NCBI GenBank assembly: GCA_022226955.1
Contig: CP092079.1
Coordinates: forward strand, 2,693,043 to 2,757,042
Direction of reading: 5' to 3'
Origin: Nitrospira sp.
GTDB taxonomy: Bacteria > Nitrospirota > Nitrospiria > Nitrospirales > Nitrospiraceae
Length of the DNA stretch: 64,000 bases
The notes beneath the pieces are model-generated. The model saw only the letters and a program-made list of their open reading frames with translations, had not been told where the DNA came from and searched no databases. The position numbers were made by a program, and so were the translations under genes. Shown here piece after piece: positions 35,046 to 44,861 of the stretch. Within the stretch, counting starts at the first letter, position 1. Each line of letters starts with the position of its first letter.

Positions 35046-36229
35046 ACAGGCCGTTCACCCTGATGCTGGCAGGTTGCGTCGTTGTCTGCGTGAGTGCGGT
35101 GAGTTCTGTTTGGGCTGCCGGCGATCCTATTTCTGAAAAGATTGAGCGGGAACGGAAGACGCTGGAGCAGCTGAAAGGCAAGATTGAAGAGAAACGCAAG
35201 CGGGCGGACGAGGCTGAGAAAAAACGGGAATCGGTGCTCCAGGGGATTCAAACGCTCGATAAACGGTTGATGCGCACCCGGCAGGAACATCAAGACATTA
35301 GCAAGAAGCTTCGGAAAAAAGACCGCGAGATCGAGACGATCACGGAGCAGATCGGGTCGATTCAAGGCAGCATTCAAGAGCGCCGCGATGCGATTCTTGC
35401 CCGGCTCCGCGTACAGTATATGGAAGGCCGGACCGGCTATGTGAAGGCCTTGCTGGCATCTGATTCCTACGGCGATTTTCAGCGCCGGCTCCAGTATCTC
35501 TCCGCGGTATCTCAAAAAGATTTTGAATTGATGGGGACCTTCCGCGTCGATGTTGGGCGGATGGAGCAGGCGGAGCGGCAGCGGGCGGAAGCGCGCGTGG
35601 GCATGTTGGCGTATAAAAGCGCGACAGAGAAGAAACTGTCCGATATCCGTTCTCTCCAGAAAGAGAAGAAGGTATATTTCACCAAGGTCACGCAGGAGAA
35701 AGAATCGTTTAGCCGGGCGGCCGAGGAGCTGGAACGGTCTGCCTCTCGGGTAGACAGCCTCTTGCGTGAATTGGAGACGCGCCGGAAGGCTCTGGCGATG
35801 CGACCCCAGACTGCGCTGACCGCGCCGCGCGGGTCTAAGGGCGCGTTGCCCTGGCCGGCGGACGGCCAGGTCGTGTCGTTCTTCGGCCGGCAGAAGCACC
35901 CCACCTTCAATACGTATGTGCAGAGAAAAGGGATTGAAATCAAGACGGCCGAGGGCAGTTTGATCCATTCCGTCATGCCGGGCACCGTGGTCTATGCGGA
36001 CTGGTTGAAAGGCTATGGACTGGTTATAATCATGGATCATGCGAACGGGTTTTTCTCGCTTTATGCCCACGCCTCGCGGATTTTGGCCAAAGTCGGAGAG
36101 CATGTGGCGGAAGGCCAGGCGATTGGAGAAACCGGAGATACGGGCATGATCGGAGAAAATACATTATACTTTGAGCTGCGCGAAGGGTCCGATCCTGTCG
36201 ACCCGATGCCGTGGCTGGCGAAGCGATAG
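35042..36229 (+). CDS. envC: EnvC-like murein hydrolase activator
   Basis: 395 residues: signal peptide (MLAGCVVVCVSAVSSVWAAG), a long coiled-coil of about 220 residues (ERERKTLEQLKGKIEEKRKR and onward), then an LytM/M23 domain (about 280-395). In the LytM domain the zinc ligands are not kept: the usual HxxxD reads KGIEIKTAE and the HxH reads YFELR. Such a degenerate domain activates amidases rather than cutting peptidoglycan itself, as EnvC does. Coupling to ftsEX supports this role. Confidence 0.9.
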   Translation: MNRPFTLMLAGCVVVCVSAVSSVWAAGDPISEKIERERKTLEQLKGKIEEKRKRADEAEKKRESVLQGIQTLDKRLMRTRQEHQDISKKLRKKDREIETITEQIGSIQGSIQERRDAILARLRVQYMEGRTGYVKALLASDSYGDFQRRLQYLSAVSQKDFELMGTFRVDVGRMEQAERQRAEARVGMLAYKSATEKKLSDIRSLQKEKKVYFTKVTQEKESFSRAAEELERSASRVDSLLRELETRRKALAMRPQTALTAPRGSKGALPWPADGQVVSFFGRQKHPTFNTYVQRKGIEIKTAEGSLIHSVMPGTVVYADWLKGYGLVIIMDHANGFFSLYAHASRILAKVGEHVAEGQAIGETGDTGMIGENTLYFELREGSDPVDPMPWLAKR

Positions 36230-36307
36230 CAATAGAATATGCAGCCTGGAAACGGATGTGAATTGGCGACAGAAGTCGCGCATGAGGACGGAAAGGGTAG
36301 AGGCATT

Positions 36308-37669
36308 ATGGAACAGCAGCCGCGTGGGAAGTCTTGGATCATTGGGCCGATGATGGTGGTGGCCATTGTGTGCGGGGTCCTGATCGGCAAGGGATGGGAA
36401 CGAACCGGCCATGCCTCGGAAACGTACGAAGAGCTCAAGACCTTTTCCGAGGTGCTCAATCAGGTTCAGCGGCATTACGTCGATGAAACGAAAACGAAAG
36501 AATTGGTGCAAGGGGCGATCAGAGGCATGCTGTCGACGCTCGATCCCCACTCCGCCTACATGACGCCCGAGATGTATAAAGAAATGCAGGTGGAAACCAA
36601 GGGCGAATTCGGCGGCGTAGGCATTCAAATCGGCGTGAAGGACAATCGGCTGGCCGTGATTGCTCCGATCGAAGGGACGCCGGCCCAGCGGGCGGGGATC
36701 AAGGCCGGGGACTTTATTGTGAAGGTCAACGATGAGACGACGAAGGATCTGACGTTGATGGACGCGGTCCAGAAAATGCGCGGCCCGAAAGGGACCAAGG
36801 TCAACTTGACTATTCAACGCGAAGGAACGCCGGATCCGCTGCAATACACGCTGATGCGGGACACCATCAAGATCGAAAGCGTCAAGTCGAAGATCATCGA
36901 CAACCTGGGCTACGTCCGGCTGTCGCAGTTTCAGGAAGCAACGGGACGCGATCTTGGCAAAGCCATCAAGCAGTTTCGCGATCAGAAAGTGCAAGGGGCT
37001 ATTTTGGATCTCCGGAACAATCCTGGCGGACTGCTGACCGCAGCGGTCGATGTGTCCGAGCAGTTTCTTCCAAACGGGAAATTGGTGGTGTTCACCAAGA
37101 ATCGCGACGGCAAGAAGGATGAGTGGCTTGCAAAGTCCAAAGATCAAATGGACGAACTTCCGATCATCGTGCTGGTGAATGAAGGATCGGCCAGCGCATC
37201 GGAGATCGTTGCGGGCGCGCTGCAAGACTGGGGACGCGCGGTGATTGTCGGCACCACCTCATTCGGGAAGGGGTCGGTCCAGACCATTCTCCCGCTTGGC
37301 GATGGCTCAGGGCTTCGACTCACGACCGCGAAGTACTATACGCCCAAGGGGCGCTCGATCCAGTCCACGGGTATTACTCCTGATATTGTCGTCAAACTGC
37401 CGACGGCGGTCCCTGCGAAGGATGGGAAGTCCGGTGAACAGTCGCCGGAGGCCAAGGCGGTAAAGCCGGCTCAAGGAAAAGAGAAGGAAGCCGCGCCGTC
37501 CTCCAACGGAAAGGCGCCGGAGGATGCAGCAACCAAGGGAGGGGCAGCTCCTCAACCGCCGCCGGTCGATAGCGCTGGCGATCCCGCGCTTGAACAGGAC
37601 GCGCAGTTGCAGAAGGCGGTTGAATTGCTGAAGACTTGGAAGATTTTTAAGGAGATGAAAGCCTCTTAA
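36308..37669 (+). CDS. S41 family carboxyl-terminal processing protease
   Basis: 453 residues: N-terminal hydrophobic anchor (IIGPMMVVAIVCGVLIGKGW), PDZ domain (GGVGIQIGVKDNRLAVIAPIEGTPAQRAGIKAGD), and the S41 catalytic core with Ser in NEGSASASEIVAGAL and Lys in TSFGKGSVQ. A Pro/Ala/Lys-rich linker of about 70 residues precedes the C-terminal helix. CtpA-type proteases trim periplasmic proteins, often peptidoglycan hydrolases, which fits its place behind ftsEX-envC. The start at 36308 is preceded by GTAGAGG. Confidence 0.93.
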   Translation: MEQQPRGKSWIIGPMMVVAIVCGVLIGKGWERTGHASETYEELKTFSEVLNQVQRHYVDETKTKELVQGAIRGMLSTLDPHSAYMTPEMYKEMQVETKGEFGGVGIQIGVKDNRLAVIAPIEGTPAQRAGIKAGDFIVKVNDETTKDLTLMDAVQKMRGPKGTKVNLTIQREGTPDPLQYTLMRDTIKIESVKSKIIDNLGYVRLSQFQEATGRDLGKAIKQFRDQKVQGAILDLRNNPGGLLTAAVDVSEQFLPNGKLVVFTKNRDGKKDEWLAKSKDQMDELPIIVLVNEGSASASEIVAGALQDWGRAVIVGTTSFGKGSVQTILPLGDGSGLRLTTAKYYTPKGRSIQSTGITPDIVVKLPTAVPAKDGKSGEQSPEAKAVKPAQGKEKEAAPSSNGKAPEDAATKGGAAPQPPPVDSAGDPALEQDAQLQKAVELLKTWKIFKEMKAS

Positions 37670-38136
37670 CTCGAAGGATGCGATTTCTGCTGTCGAATGG
37701 CCTGGAGCAATTCATCCTCCGATCCGGTAAAGCCGGGAACGGTGCGGAGAAGGTGAGATGAAACCAGTTGCTCCAGGTCATCCAGCGTTCTGATTCCCAG
37801 CCTGACGTAGAGGTAGCTGACTAAAGAGTCGTGAAGCCCAGGCAGCCGCGCCCAGCTCTTGACCTCGGGCGGCAAGGGCGTTTTCAACTCTTCATAGGTG
37901 CGGATCGTTCCGGTCGCCAGAAACTCCCTGATCTTTCCCGCCAGATCTTTCCCGATCCCGTCGATGTCTTCAAGTTCGTGGCGTTGCGCGACGAGCGCGA
38001 TATCTTCGTCCAGCGCCAGAATCGAATCGGCCGCGCGGCGATAGGCTCTGATGCGATAGGGATTGGCCTGTTGGGTGGCGAGCAATGTGGCAATCGAGCG
38101 AAAGACTTGTGCGAGCGGTTCGTTATGCAGCGGCAT
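37666..38136 (-). CDS. Helix-hairpin-helix protein (PolX N-terminal-like)
   Basis: 156 residues. The N-terminal part (LAQVFRSIATLLATQQANPYRIRAYRRAADSI) and the following HhH (LEDIDGIGKDLAGKIREFLATG) resemble the 8-kDa and fingers region of DNA polymerase X/beta. A second HhH-like segment (RTVPGFTGSEDELLQAI) is near the C-terminus. No polymerase palm is present, so it is a free-standing DNA-binding module. Its stop overlaps that of the convergent S41 protease gene by four bases. Confidence 0.75.
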   Translation of the reverse strand: MPLHNEPLAQVFRSIATLLATQQANPYRIRAYRRAADSILALDEDIALVAQRHELEDIDGIGKDLAGKIREFLATGTIRTYEELKTPLPPEVKSWARLPGLHDSLVSYLYVRLGIRTLDDLEQLVSSHLLRTVPGFTGSEDELLQAIRQQKSHPSS

Positions 38137-38210
38137 GTCAGATTACTCCGGCTATCGACGGACATGCATTGTGCGGGGGATGCCCCTTTGGAGACAAGAG
38201 GGCGGGCTAA

Positions 38211-38240
38211 TTGACAAGCAGAATTGTGCTCCCATAGGAT
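38211..38240 (+). promoter_or_regulatory. Promoter of the thiSGE operon
   Basis: TTGACA (38211-38216), 18-base spacer, TAGGAT (38235-38240). Transcription would start within a few bases of the thiS ATG at 38248, leaving almost no leader, and the TPP riboswitch motif is not present upstream. Confidence 0.5.
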
Positions 38241-38247
38241 GATTGCC

Positions 38248-38496
38248 ATGGCCGACGAGATTCATATTCAGGTGAATGGGGAGCTGCGCGCCTTGAGGGC
38301 CGGCGGGACTGTAGCCGATCTTTTAAGCGATCTGGCGATCGCGGCGGAGCGTGTGGCGGTTGAACTGAATCTGGAAATTCTCGACCGGAAGGATTTTGGG
38401 CAGCGGGGTCTCCGCGAGGGAGACCGTATCGAGATCCTTGGGTTTATCGGCGGCGGATGCGAGACTAAAGGAGAATCGGATGGACACGAACGATAG
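38248..38496 (+). CDS. thiS: ThiS sulfur-carrier protein with C-terminal tail
   Basis: 82 residues of beta-grasp fold: [16 protein letters not shown] ... [14 protein letters not shown]. ThiS carries sulfur as a thiocarboxylate on a C-terminal Gly-Gly for thiazole synthesis with ThiG. Here the GGG ends at residue 70 and is followed by 12 more residues ([12 protein letters not shown]), so the protein must be cleaved before it can be activated, or the tail is tolerated. The tail's coding region contains the thiG ribosome site (AAAGGAG) and overlaps the thiG start by 17 bases. Confidence 0.85.
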   Translation: MADEIHIQVNGELRALRAGGTVADLLSDLAIAAERVAVELNLEILDRKDFGQRGLREGDRIEILGFIGGGCETKGESDGHER

Positions 38497-39256
38497 ATTG
38501 ACGATTGGCGGCCATGAGTTTCGCTCACGGCTATGGGTAGGAACGGGAAAGTATAAAGATTTCGCCGAAACGAAAAAAGCCATCGAGGCGTCCGGCGCCG
38601 ATGTGGTGACCGTGGCAGTGCGGCGCGTGAACATCACCGACCGTTCAAAAGAGAATCTTCTCGACTATATCGATCCCAAAAAATACACGATTCTTCCGAA
38701 CACGGCGGGTTGCTATACGGTGGAAGATGCCGTGCGCTATGCCCGGCTTGCGCGAGCCGCCGGTATTTCCGATCTCGTGAAGCTGGAAGTGATCGGCGAT
38801 GAGCGCACGTTGTTTCCGGATACGGCCGGGCTCATTGAAGCCGCCAAGATTCTGATCAAGGAAGGGTTCATCGTATTGCCGTATACAAATGACGATCCCA
38901 TTGTTGCGAAAAAGCTAGTCGATATCGGCTGTCCCGCGGTCATGCCGCTGGCGGCGCCCATTGGGTCTGGGTTAGGCATCCGCAATCCGTACAACCTGAA
39001 GATCATTATGGAGACCGTGAAGGTGCCCATCATTGTCGATGCCGGAGTGGGAACGGCTTCGGATGCCGCGCTGGCGATGGAATATGGCGCCGATGCCGTG
39101 CTCATGAATACGGCAATCGCGGGCGCTCAGCATCCGATCATGATGGCGGAGGCCATGAAATATGCGGTGGATGCCGGCCGTCTGGCCTACAAGGCCGGCC
39201 GCATGCCGAGAAAGCTGTATGCGACGGCGAGTAGTCCTATCGAAGGCATGTTGTAA
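38480..39256 (+). CDS. thiG: Thiazole synthase ThiG
   Basis: 258 residues of (beta/alpha)8 type. Conserved elements: [20 protein letters not shown], the Schiff-base Lys in VKLEVIGD and the phosphate site [32 protein letters not shown]. It joins deoxyxylulose 5-phosphate, dehydroglycine and ThiS-thiocarboxylate sulfur into the thiazole phosphate. Start ATG 38480 follows AAAGGAG by 6 bases and lies inside the end of thiS. Confidence 0.96.
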   Translation: MDTNDRLTIGGHEFRSRLWVGTGKYKDFAETKKAIEASGADVVTVAVRRVNITDRSKENLLDYIDPKKYTILPNTAGCYTVEDAVRYARLARAAGISDLVKLEVIGDERTLFPDTAGLIEAAKILIKEGFIVLPYTNDDPIVAKKLVDIGCPAVMPLAAPIGSGLGIRNPYNLKIIMETVKVPIIVDAGVGTASDAALAMEYGADAVLMNTAIAGAQHPIMMAEAMKYAVDAGRLAYKAGRMPRKLYATASSPIEGML

Positions 39257-39270
39257 AACCTCGCTCGTTC

Positions 39271-39915
39271 ATGCCGCGGGTTGATTTCCACCTTCTCCTC
39301 GTCACCGATCGCTCGCAGGTGCGTGAGCGCTCGCTTCCTGATGTCCTTCGGAGCGCAGTGAATGCCGGTGTCCCGGCGATCCAGTTGCGCGAGCGCGATC
39401 TTGCTACCCGCGACCTCGTGTCATTGACTCGGCAGGTCATCGCGACGACGAAGGATCGCGCTGTTCCGTTGATCATCAACGATCGTGCCGACCTAGCTCT
39501 GGCATTGGGTCTCGACGGCGTCCATCTTCGCGCCAGCAGTCTTCCTATCTCAGTCGCGCGTCAGATCGTGGGCGCGCGCCGGCTCATCGGAGTTTCCGCG
39601 CATTCGGTCGAGGAGGTACAACGGGCCAGCGATGCAGGAACCGACTACGTGATTCTTGGCCCGATCTTCGAGACTCCATCCAAGCGAGAATTCGGCGCGC
39701 CGCTGGGATTAGCTGTATTGGCTGACGCCTGCCGCCGTGCATCGGTGCCGGTGTTTGCCATCGGCGGCATCGCACGCGAACGAATCGATTCAGTGCGCAA
39801 TACGGGAGCATTCGGCGTGGCGATGATCGGCGGAATTCTTGGGCAAGCAGATGTCGGCGCGGCGACGGCGGAGATGTGCGCGGTCGTTCGCGCCGCCTGG
39901 CCGTCGCACTCGTGA
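39271..39915 (+). CDS. thiE: Thiamine-phosphate synthase ThiE
   Basis: 214 residues of TIM-barrel type with the family motifs AIQLRERD, LIINDRADLALALGLDGVHLR, VSAHSVEEV, DYVILGPIFETPSK and FAIGGI. It couples hydroxymethylpyrimidine diphosphate with thiazole phosphate to thiamine phosphate. It follows thiG by 14 bases. thiL, which finishes the pathway, is elsewhere in the window at 50718-51773. Confidence 0.94.
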   Translation: MPRVDFHLLLVTDRSQVRERSLPDVLRSAVNAGVPAIQLRERDLATRDLVSLTRQVIATTKDRAVPLIINDRADLALALGLDGVHLRASSLPISVARQIVGARRLIGVSAHSVEEVQRASDAGTDYVILGPIFETPSKREFGAPLGLAVLADACRRASVPVFAIGGIARERIDSVRNTGAFGVAMIGGILGQADVGAATAEMCAVVRAAWPSHS

Positions 39916-39946
39916 ATTGAATCGCATGCGCGTTGCAGTCGTGCAG

Positions 39947-39975
39947 TTGACCCTCCCCAGGTCGAGTGTTAGAAT
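39947..39975 (+). promoter_or_regulatory. Promoter of the proteasome operon
   Basis: TTGACC (39947-39952), exactly 17 bases, TAGAAT (39970-39975). This near-consensus sigma70-type promoter lies about 62 bases upstream of the mpa/arc start codon. Confidence 0.7.
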
Positions 39976-40037
39976 CCGACCATTGGCTTGAATGATGCGA
40001 GTGCGCGCGCGGTCCTAGCGTTTCGGCGAGTAGGTCC

Positions 40038-41807
40038 ATGGCAGAGAAAAAGAGCGGTTCGAGCCGAATCCGATCCCTCCGAGATTCCGTGAAGCACATC
40101 ACGAAACGGTTGTCAGAGGGGAAAGCGGACGTGATTTCAAAGAACGATGACCATGCCCGCGAAGTCGACAAACTTCGCGTTCAGATTCAGTCGATGGAAG
40201 AAGAGATCCGTCGGCTGCACCAATCCCGCTACCAGCTCGACCAGGCCACCAAACAGAACGACAAGCTCGTGGCGACGCTGCAGGAAGCCAAGGCGCAGAT
40301 CGAGGCCTTGCGCGCTGAAATTGAAAAGCTGACCGCGCCGCCCTCGTCCTACGCCATTTTTTCCTCGATGAATGCCGACGGCACAGCGAATGTGTTTGTG
40401 TCGGGTCGCAAAATGAAAGTCAGCTTGCTTCCCGCGATCAAAGCCGGGGAGCTGCGTCGCGGACAGGAAGTAGTGCTGAACGAAGCGCTGAATGTCATTG
40501 AGGCGAAGGGCTTCGAGGTGCAGGGCGAGGTCGTCAGGCTCAAAGATGTGCTGGAAGGAAACCGCGCGCTCGTCACCTTGCATTTCGATGAAGAGAAGGT
40601 TGCTGAATTAGCCGATCCGCTCCTGGTCGAGCGGCTCAGTGTCGGCGATCACTTGCTGTACGATCCTCGTTGCGGATACGTCATCGAAAAACTGCCCAAG
40701 TCCGAGGCGGAAGATCTGGTGCTCGAAGAAGTGCCGGATGTCGACTACGAGCATATCGGAGGACTTCAAAAGGAACTGGAGCATGTGCGCGATGCGGTGG
40801 AACTGCCGTTCCTCCACGCGGAGTTGTTCGCGGAGTTTAAGTTGAGCGCGCCCAAAGGCGTGTTGCTATACGGACCTCCCGGTTGCGGAAAGACCTTGAT
40901 CGCCAAGGCCGTGGCCAATTCGATTGCCAAGAAGCTGGGCCACCTAACCGGAAAGCAGATCAGGAGCTACTTTCTGCATGTGAAGGGCCCTGAGCTGCTG
41001 AACAAATATGTCGGCGAATCGGAGCGGCAGGTGCGCGAAGTGTTTAAGAAGGCTAAGGAGCAGGCCGCGGAAGGCAATCCGGTCATTGTGTTTTTCGATG
41101 AGATGGATGCGCTCTTTAGAACGCGAGGCACGGGAGTGTCGTCCGACATCGAGTCGACAATCGTGCCGCAATTTCTTTCCGAGATCGACGGCATGGAGCG
41201 GCTGCGAAACGTTATCGTGATCGGAGCGAGCAATCGGCAAGATCTCATCGATCCGGCGGTGCTGCGCGCGGGCCGGCTCGATGTCAAAGTCAAAGTTGGC
41301 CGGCCTGATGCGGTGGCCGCCCGGGATATTTTCTCCAAATACGTGTCGACAGAATTGCCTTTTGCGCCGGAAGAGCTGGCGCAACATGGCGGCGACCGGA
41401 ACGCGCTGGTTGAAAAGCTGACGACCATCACGGTCGAGACGATGTATGCCGCCTCCGAGGAGAACAAGTTTATCGAAGTGACCTATGCCAACGGTGAAAA
41501 GGAAGTGCTCTACTTCAAGGATTTCGCCAGCGGCGCGCTGATCGAGGGCATTGTCTCGCGCGCCAAGAAGTATGCGGTGAAGCGGGCGATCGCGAAAGAA
41601 GGGATTGGGCTCCGTTCAGAGGATCTGGTTCGGGCCATTCGTGAAGAGTTCAAGGAGCACGAGGACCTGCCGAACACGACCAATCCAGACGACTGGGCGA
41701 AGGTCGCCGGTAAAAAGGGCGAGAAGATCGTCCACCTGCGCACGATCAGCGGCGGGCCGGCAGAGTCTCGTCAGATTGAAACCGTCACCACAGGCCATTA
41801 TCTCTAG
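40038..41807 (+). CDS. arc: Proteasome-activating AAA ATPase (Mpa/ARC)
   Basis: 589 residues: an N-terminal coiled coil (about 36-95, [21 protein letters not shown] and onward), a double OB region, then the AAA domain with Walker A GPPGCGKT, Walker [11 protein letters not shown] and arginine finger region [15 protein letters not shown]. The last residues GHYL resemble the GQYL tail used for docking on the 20S core. The coiled coil is where Pup-tagged substrates bind in Mpa. The ATPase unfolds tagged proteins and feeds them into PrcAB. It is the first gene of the operon. Confidence 0.95.
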   Translation: MAEKKSGSSRIRSLRDSVKHITKRLSEGKADVISKNDDHAREVDKLRVQIQSMEEEIRRLHQSRYQLDQATKQNDKLVATLQEAKAQIEALRAEIEKLTAPPSSYAIFSSMNADGTANVFVSGRKMKVSLLPAIKAGELRRGQEVVLNEALNVIEAKGFEVQGEVVRLKDVLEGNRALVTLHFDEEKVAELADPLLVERLSVGDHLLYDPRCGYVIEKLPKSEAEDLVLEEVPDVDYEHIGGLQKELEHVRDAVELPFLHAELFAEFKLSAPKGVLLYGPPGCGKTLIAKAVANSIAKKLGHLTGKQIRSYFLHVKGPELLNKYVGESERQVREVFKKAKEQAAEGNPVIVFFDEMDALFRTRGTGVSSDIESTIVPQFLSEIDGMERLRNVIVIGASNRQDLIDPAVLRAGRLDVKVKVGRPDAVAARDIFSKYVSTELPFAPEELAQHGGDRNALVEKLTTITVETMYAASEENKFIEVTYANGEKEVLYFKDFASGALIEGIVSRAKKYAVKRAIAKEGIGLRSEDLVRAIREEFKEHEDLPNTTNPDDWAKVAGKKGEKIVHLRTISGGPAESRQIETVTTGHYL

Positions 41808-41822
41808 TCGTTTTATTATTCT

Positions 41823-43322
41823 ATGCAAGACCAGCCGTCGACGAACCACTCTCGCGTGATCGGTACGGAAACCGAGTACGGTATTTCAGCCAAGGATGCG
41901 GCGCTGTCGGACCCTGTGGCTGGATCGATCGCGGTGATCGGGCACTATCCAGGGTTGCCGGCTCCGAACGCCATTTGGGACTATGAGAACGAAAATCCCC
42001 TCCTGGATGCGCGGGGGTTCGAGGTGGAGGGAGAACGGGAGCGCCCGAATCCTGAATACAATCGCCAGCTGAATAAGGTGTTGGCCAACGGCGGCCGGCT
42101 CTATGTCGATGGGGCGCATCCTGAGTATTCGATCCCGGAATGTTCGAGTCCAAGGGAAGTCGTCGCGTTCGAGCGCATCGGGGAGCGCATCTTTGCCAAG
42201 TGTCTGGACGAATTGTCTCGCGCGCGGGGCAGCGAGCAATGCGTCGTCTACAAGAACAATTCCGATGGGAAGGGGAATAGCTACGGCTATCACGAAAACT
42301 ATCTCGTGTCCCGATCCGTCCCGTTCGATCGAATTCTTCGCGTGCTGGCGCCGTTCTTCGTCACGCGGCCGATTGTGGCTGGGGCGGGAAAGGTCGGCGC
42401 CGAGAATCAGACCGCTCCAGCCGAATATCAGATTTCCCAGCGCGCGGACTTTTTTGAATGCCTGGCCGATCTCAATACGATGGTCAAGCGGCCCATCGTC
42501 AATACGCGCGATGAGCCTCATGCGGAGTACAGCAAGTACCGGCGTCTGCATGTGATTGTGGGCGATGCCAACATGGCCGAGATCTCCACCTATCTCAAAG
42601 TGGGAACGTTGAGCATGGTGATGGAAATGCTCGATGCCGGTGCGGACCTGCCTCACATTGAATTGGATGAGCCGGTTCGGGCGATCAAGCAGGTATCGCG
42701 CGATTTAGACATGAAGCAGAGCCTGAAGCTCTCCAGTGGCCGGCCGACGACCGCCTTGGCGATCCAGCGCGAGTATCTGGGCGCCGCCAAGACATTTTAT
42801 GCGAATTATTCGACGGACGAGGTCATGCAGGACGTCTTGCGTCGATGGGAGCATGTCCTCAATTGCTTGGAGAAGGATCCCCGTTTGCTGGTCGATGAGT
42901 TGGATTGGGTAGCCAAGCGCCATATGATCGAGTCGTATTTGGATCGAAAAGGCTGCGCATGGACGGATCCCCGAGCCAAGCTCATGGATCTTCAGTACCA
43001 TGATGTGCGGCCGGACAAAGGCCTCTTCTACAGGCTTGAGCGTGGGAAACTCATTAAGTCCATTGTCAGCGCCGCTGAAATCGACCGTGCGGAAACGATG
43101 CCGCCTCCGGGGACCCGCGCGTATTTTCGCGGTCGTTGCGCCGCCAAATTTGCCGCCTCACTGTACGGAGTGAGCTGGACGTCGGTGCTGTTCGATTTCG
43201 GCAATCCGACTATTACGCGGATTCCGCTGATGGATCCCTGCAAAGGCACGGAAGCCATGACGGGCGCGTTGCTGGAGAGCTGTCCGACGGCTGAAGCGTT
43301 AGTGGCTAAACTAAAAGCCTAA
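41823..43322 (+). CDS. dop: Depupylase / Pup deamidase Dop
   Basis: 499 residues of the carboxylate-amine ligase fold: GTETEYGIS (ATP-binding Glu), LYVDGAHPEYSIPEC, YKNNSDGKGNSYGYHENYL and NTRDEPHAEYSKYRRLHVIVGDANMAE. The early region has an insertion with WDYENENPLLDARGFEVEGE, the Dop loop that PafA lacks, which marks it as Dop. Dop deamidates the Pup C-terminal Gln and removes Pup from substrates. It follows arc by 15 bases. Confidence 0.9.
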   Translation: MQDQPSTNHSRVIGTETEYGISAKDAALSDPVAGSIAVIGHYPGLPAPNAIWDYENENPLLDARGFEVEGERERPNPEYNRQLNKVLANGGRLYVDGAHPEYSIPECSSPREVVAFERIGERIFAKCLDELSRARGSEQCVVYKNNSDGKGNSYGYHENYLVSRSVPFDRILRVLAPFFVTRPIVAGAGKVGAENQTAPAEYQISQRADFFECLADLNTMVKRPIVNTRDEPHAEYSKYRRLHVIVGDANMAEISTYLKVGTLSMVMEMLDAGADLPHIELDEPVRAIKQVSRDLDMKQSLKLSSGRPTTALAIQREYLGAAKTFYANYSTDEVMQDVLRRWEHVLNCLEKDPRLLVDELDWVAKRHMIESYLDRKGCAWTDPRAKLMDLQYHDVRPDKGLFYRLERGKLIKSIVSAAEIDRAETMPPPGTRAYFRGRCAAKFAASLYGVSWTSVLFDFGNPTITRIPLMDPCKGTEAMTGALLESCPTAEALVAKLKA

Positions 43323-43349
43323 CCAAGGGAGCCGCGTCACGCGTCGATT

Positions 43350-44171
43350 ATGAAGCTGCCTTTTTTGCCGAATCACGACGAGCCGAGTTTCTTCGATTTC
43401 ATTTCCAAACAGTATCCAGGACTGACGCTGGGAGGAAACGGCGGCGCGTTCCCTGGAGCCCATGAACTGTCACGGGCAGGCGGTGGTTTGACGGTCCCGC
43501 AGGCCACGACAGTGCTGGCCATCAAGTATCGGCAGGGCGTGCTGATTGCCGGCGATCGCCGGGCGACGGAAGGATTTCAAATCGCTGATCGCCGGATCGA
43601 GAAAGTCTTCAAAATCGACGAGCATTCGGCCATGGCGATTGCCGGGGCGGCCGGGCCTTGCATTGAAATGGCGAAACTGTTTCAGACCGAATTGGAACAT
43701 TATGAAAAGCTGGAGGGCATGACGCTTTCCTGCGAGGGCAAGGCCAACAAGCTCGGACAAATGGTCAAAGCGAATTTGCCCATGGTATTTCAAGGGCTCG
43801 TCGTGATGCCGCTTTACGTTGGCTACGATCTCAAGCGTGGCGAAGGCCGCATTTTCAAATATGACATCACCGGCGGACGGTATGAGGAATCGGACTATCA
43901 TGCGATTGGCTCGGGCGGGAAGGACGCGCGGAACACGATGCGCGAACATTTTCAGCGCCAGCTCCAGGAAGACGACGCTCTCAAACTGGCGCTGATGTCC
44001 CTCTACAATGCCGCCGACGACGATGTGGGGACCGGCGGTCCCGATCTCGTGCGAGGGATTTATCCGACTGCCAAATTTGTGACCGCGCAGGGAATTATGG
44101 ATGTGCCGGGCGACAAGATTCGCGCGATCTACGACGTGCTGTTGGCCGCCCGCCGCTCGAAGGAGACGTAA
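43350..44171 (+). CDS. prcB: Proteasome beta subunit with propeptide
   Basis: 273 residues. A propeptide of about 51-52 residues ends before TTVLAIKYRQG, where Thr is the N-terminal nucleophile; the usual Asp/Lys residues follow in GDRRAT and beyond. The ending GTGGPDLVRGIYPTAKFVTA is typical. Self-cleavage of the propeptide would activate the 20S core. It is 27 bases after dop, leaving no room for a pup gene, and 2 bases before prcA. Confidence 0.93.
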   Translation: MKLPFLPNHDEPSFFDFISKQYPGLTLGGNGGAFPGAHELSRAGGGLTVPQATTVLAIKYRQGVLIAGDRRATEGFQIADRRIEKVFKIDEHSAMAIAGAAGPCIEMAKLFQTELEHYEKLEGMTLSCEGKANKLGQMVKANLPMVFQGLVVMPLYVGYDLKRGEGRIFKYDITGGRYEESDYHAIGSGGKDARNTMREHFQRQLQEDDALKLALMSLYNAADDDVGTGGPDLVRGIYPTAKFVTAQGIMDVPGDKIRAIYDVLLAARRSKET

Positions 44172-44173
44172 CG

Positions 44174-44860
44174 ATGCCGATGCCCTATTACGTGTCTCCC
44201 GAGCAGATGATGCAGGACAAGGCAGAGTATGCCAAGAAAGGCATTGCCAAGGGCCGTTCCAGCATTGCCATGGAATATGCGGATGGGGTGCTGTTCACGG
44301 CGGATAATCCCAGCGCGTCGCTCCATAAAATCTCCGAGGTGTATGACGCCATTGCGTTTGCCGGAGCGGGGAAGTACAGCGAGTTTGAGAATCTTCGGAA
44401 GGCCGGCATCCGTCATGCCGACCTGAAGGGGTTCATGTACAGCCGCGAAGATGTCACGGCGCGCTCATTAGCTAACGGGTACTCACAGAGCCTCGGGACA
44501 ATCTTCAGTCAGGAAATGAAGCCGCTTGAAGTCGAGATTCTCGTGGTTCAGGTGGGGCTCAATGGCCATGCGAATGAAATCTACCGCATTTCCTTCGATG
44601 GCAGCATCATTGACGAAAAGACCGTCGCGGTGATCGGTGGCCGGTCGGAAGCGGTATTGGCGGCGATGAAGGACAAGGTCACGGGGCCACCGCCGCCCCT
44701 CAGTGCCGCGCTCGGTTTCTGCGTGTCCGCGCTGGAACAGACGGCCAATCAGAAGCTCAATCCAGAGGGATTGGAAGTGGCCGTGCTTGAGCGGGCTCGC
44801 GCCGGCCGCAAATTCAGGCGTCTCACGCCGGCCGAAGTTCAGCAACTCCTAACGGCCTGA
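44174..44860 (+). CDS. prcA: Proteasome alpha subunit
   Basis: 228 residues. The opening MPYYVSPEQMMQDKAEYAKKGIAKGRSSIAMEYADGVLFTADN is the PrcA pattern, with the conserved Gly-Arg-Ser and acidic residues. It forms the outer rings of the 20S core and gates entry. AGGAG is 8 bases before the start. PrcA is followed by a hairpin and then pafA. Confidence 0.93.
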   Translation: MPMPYYVSPEQMMQDKAEYAKKGIAKGRSSIAMEYADGVLFTADNPSASLHKISEVYDAIAFAGAGKYSEFENLRKAGIRHADLKGFMYSREDVTARSLANGYSQSLGTIFSQEMKPLEVEILVVQVGLNGHANEIYRISFDGSIIDEKTVAVIGGRSEAVLAAMKDKVTGPPPPLSAALGFCVSALEQTANQKLNPEGLEVAVLERARAGRKFRRLTPAEVQQLLTA

Positions 44861-44861
44861 T

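Noticed and set aside
34613-36103. 496-codon open frame antisense to ftsX and envC
   Set aside because: It crosses two strongly supported genes; low-complexity Arg/Leu composition typical of a shadow frame.
38137-38247. TPP riboswitch before thiS
   Set aside because: I looked for the conserved CTGAGA and ACC elements and did not see them, and the predicted transcript start leaves no room for one.
39916-40037. pup/UBact gene in the gap before arc
   Set aside because: The only ATG-initiated frame is about 21 codons and lacks a Gly-Gly end; the region holds the promoter instead.
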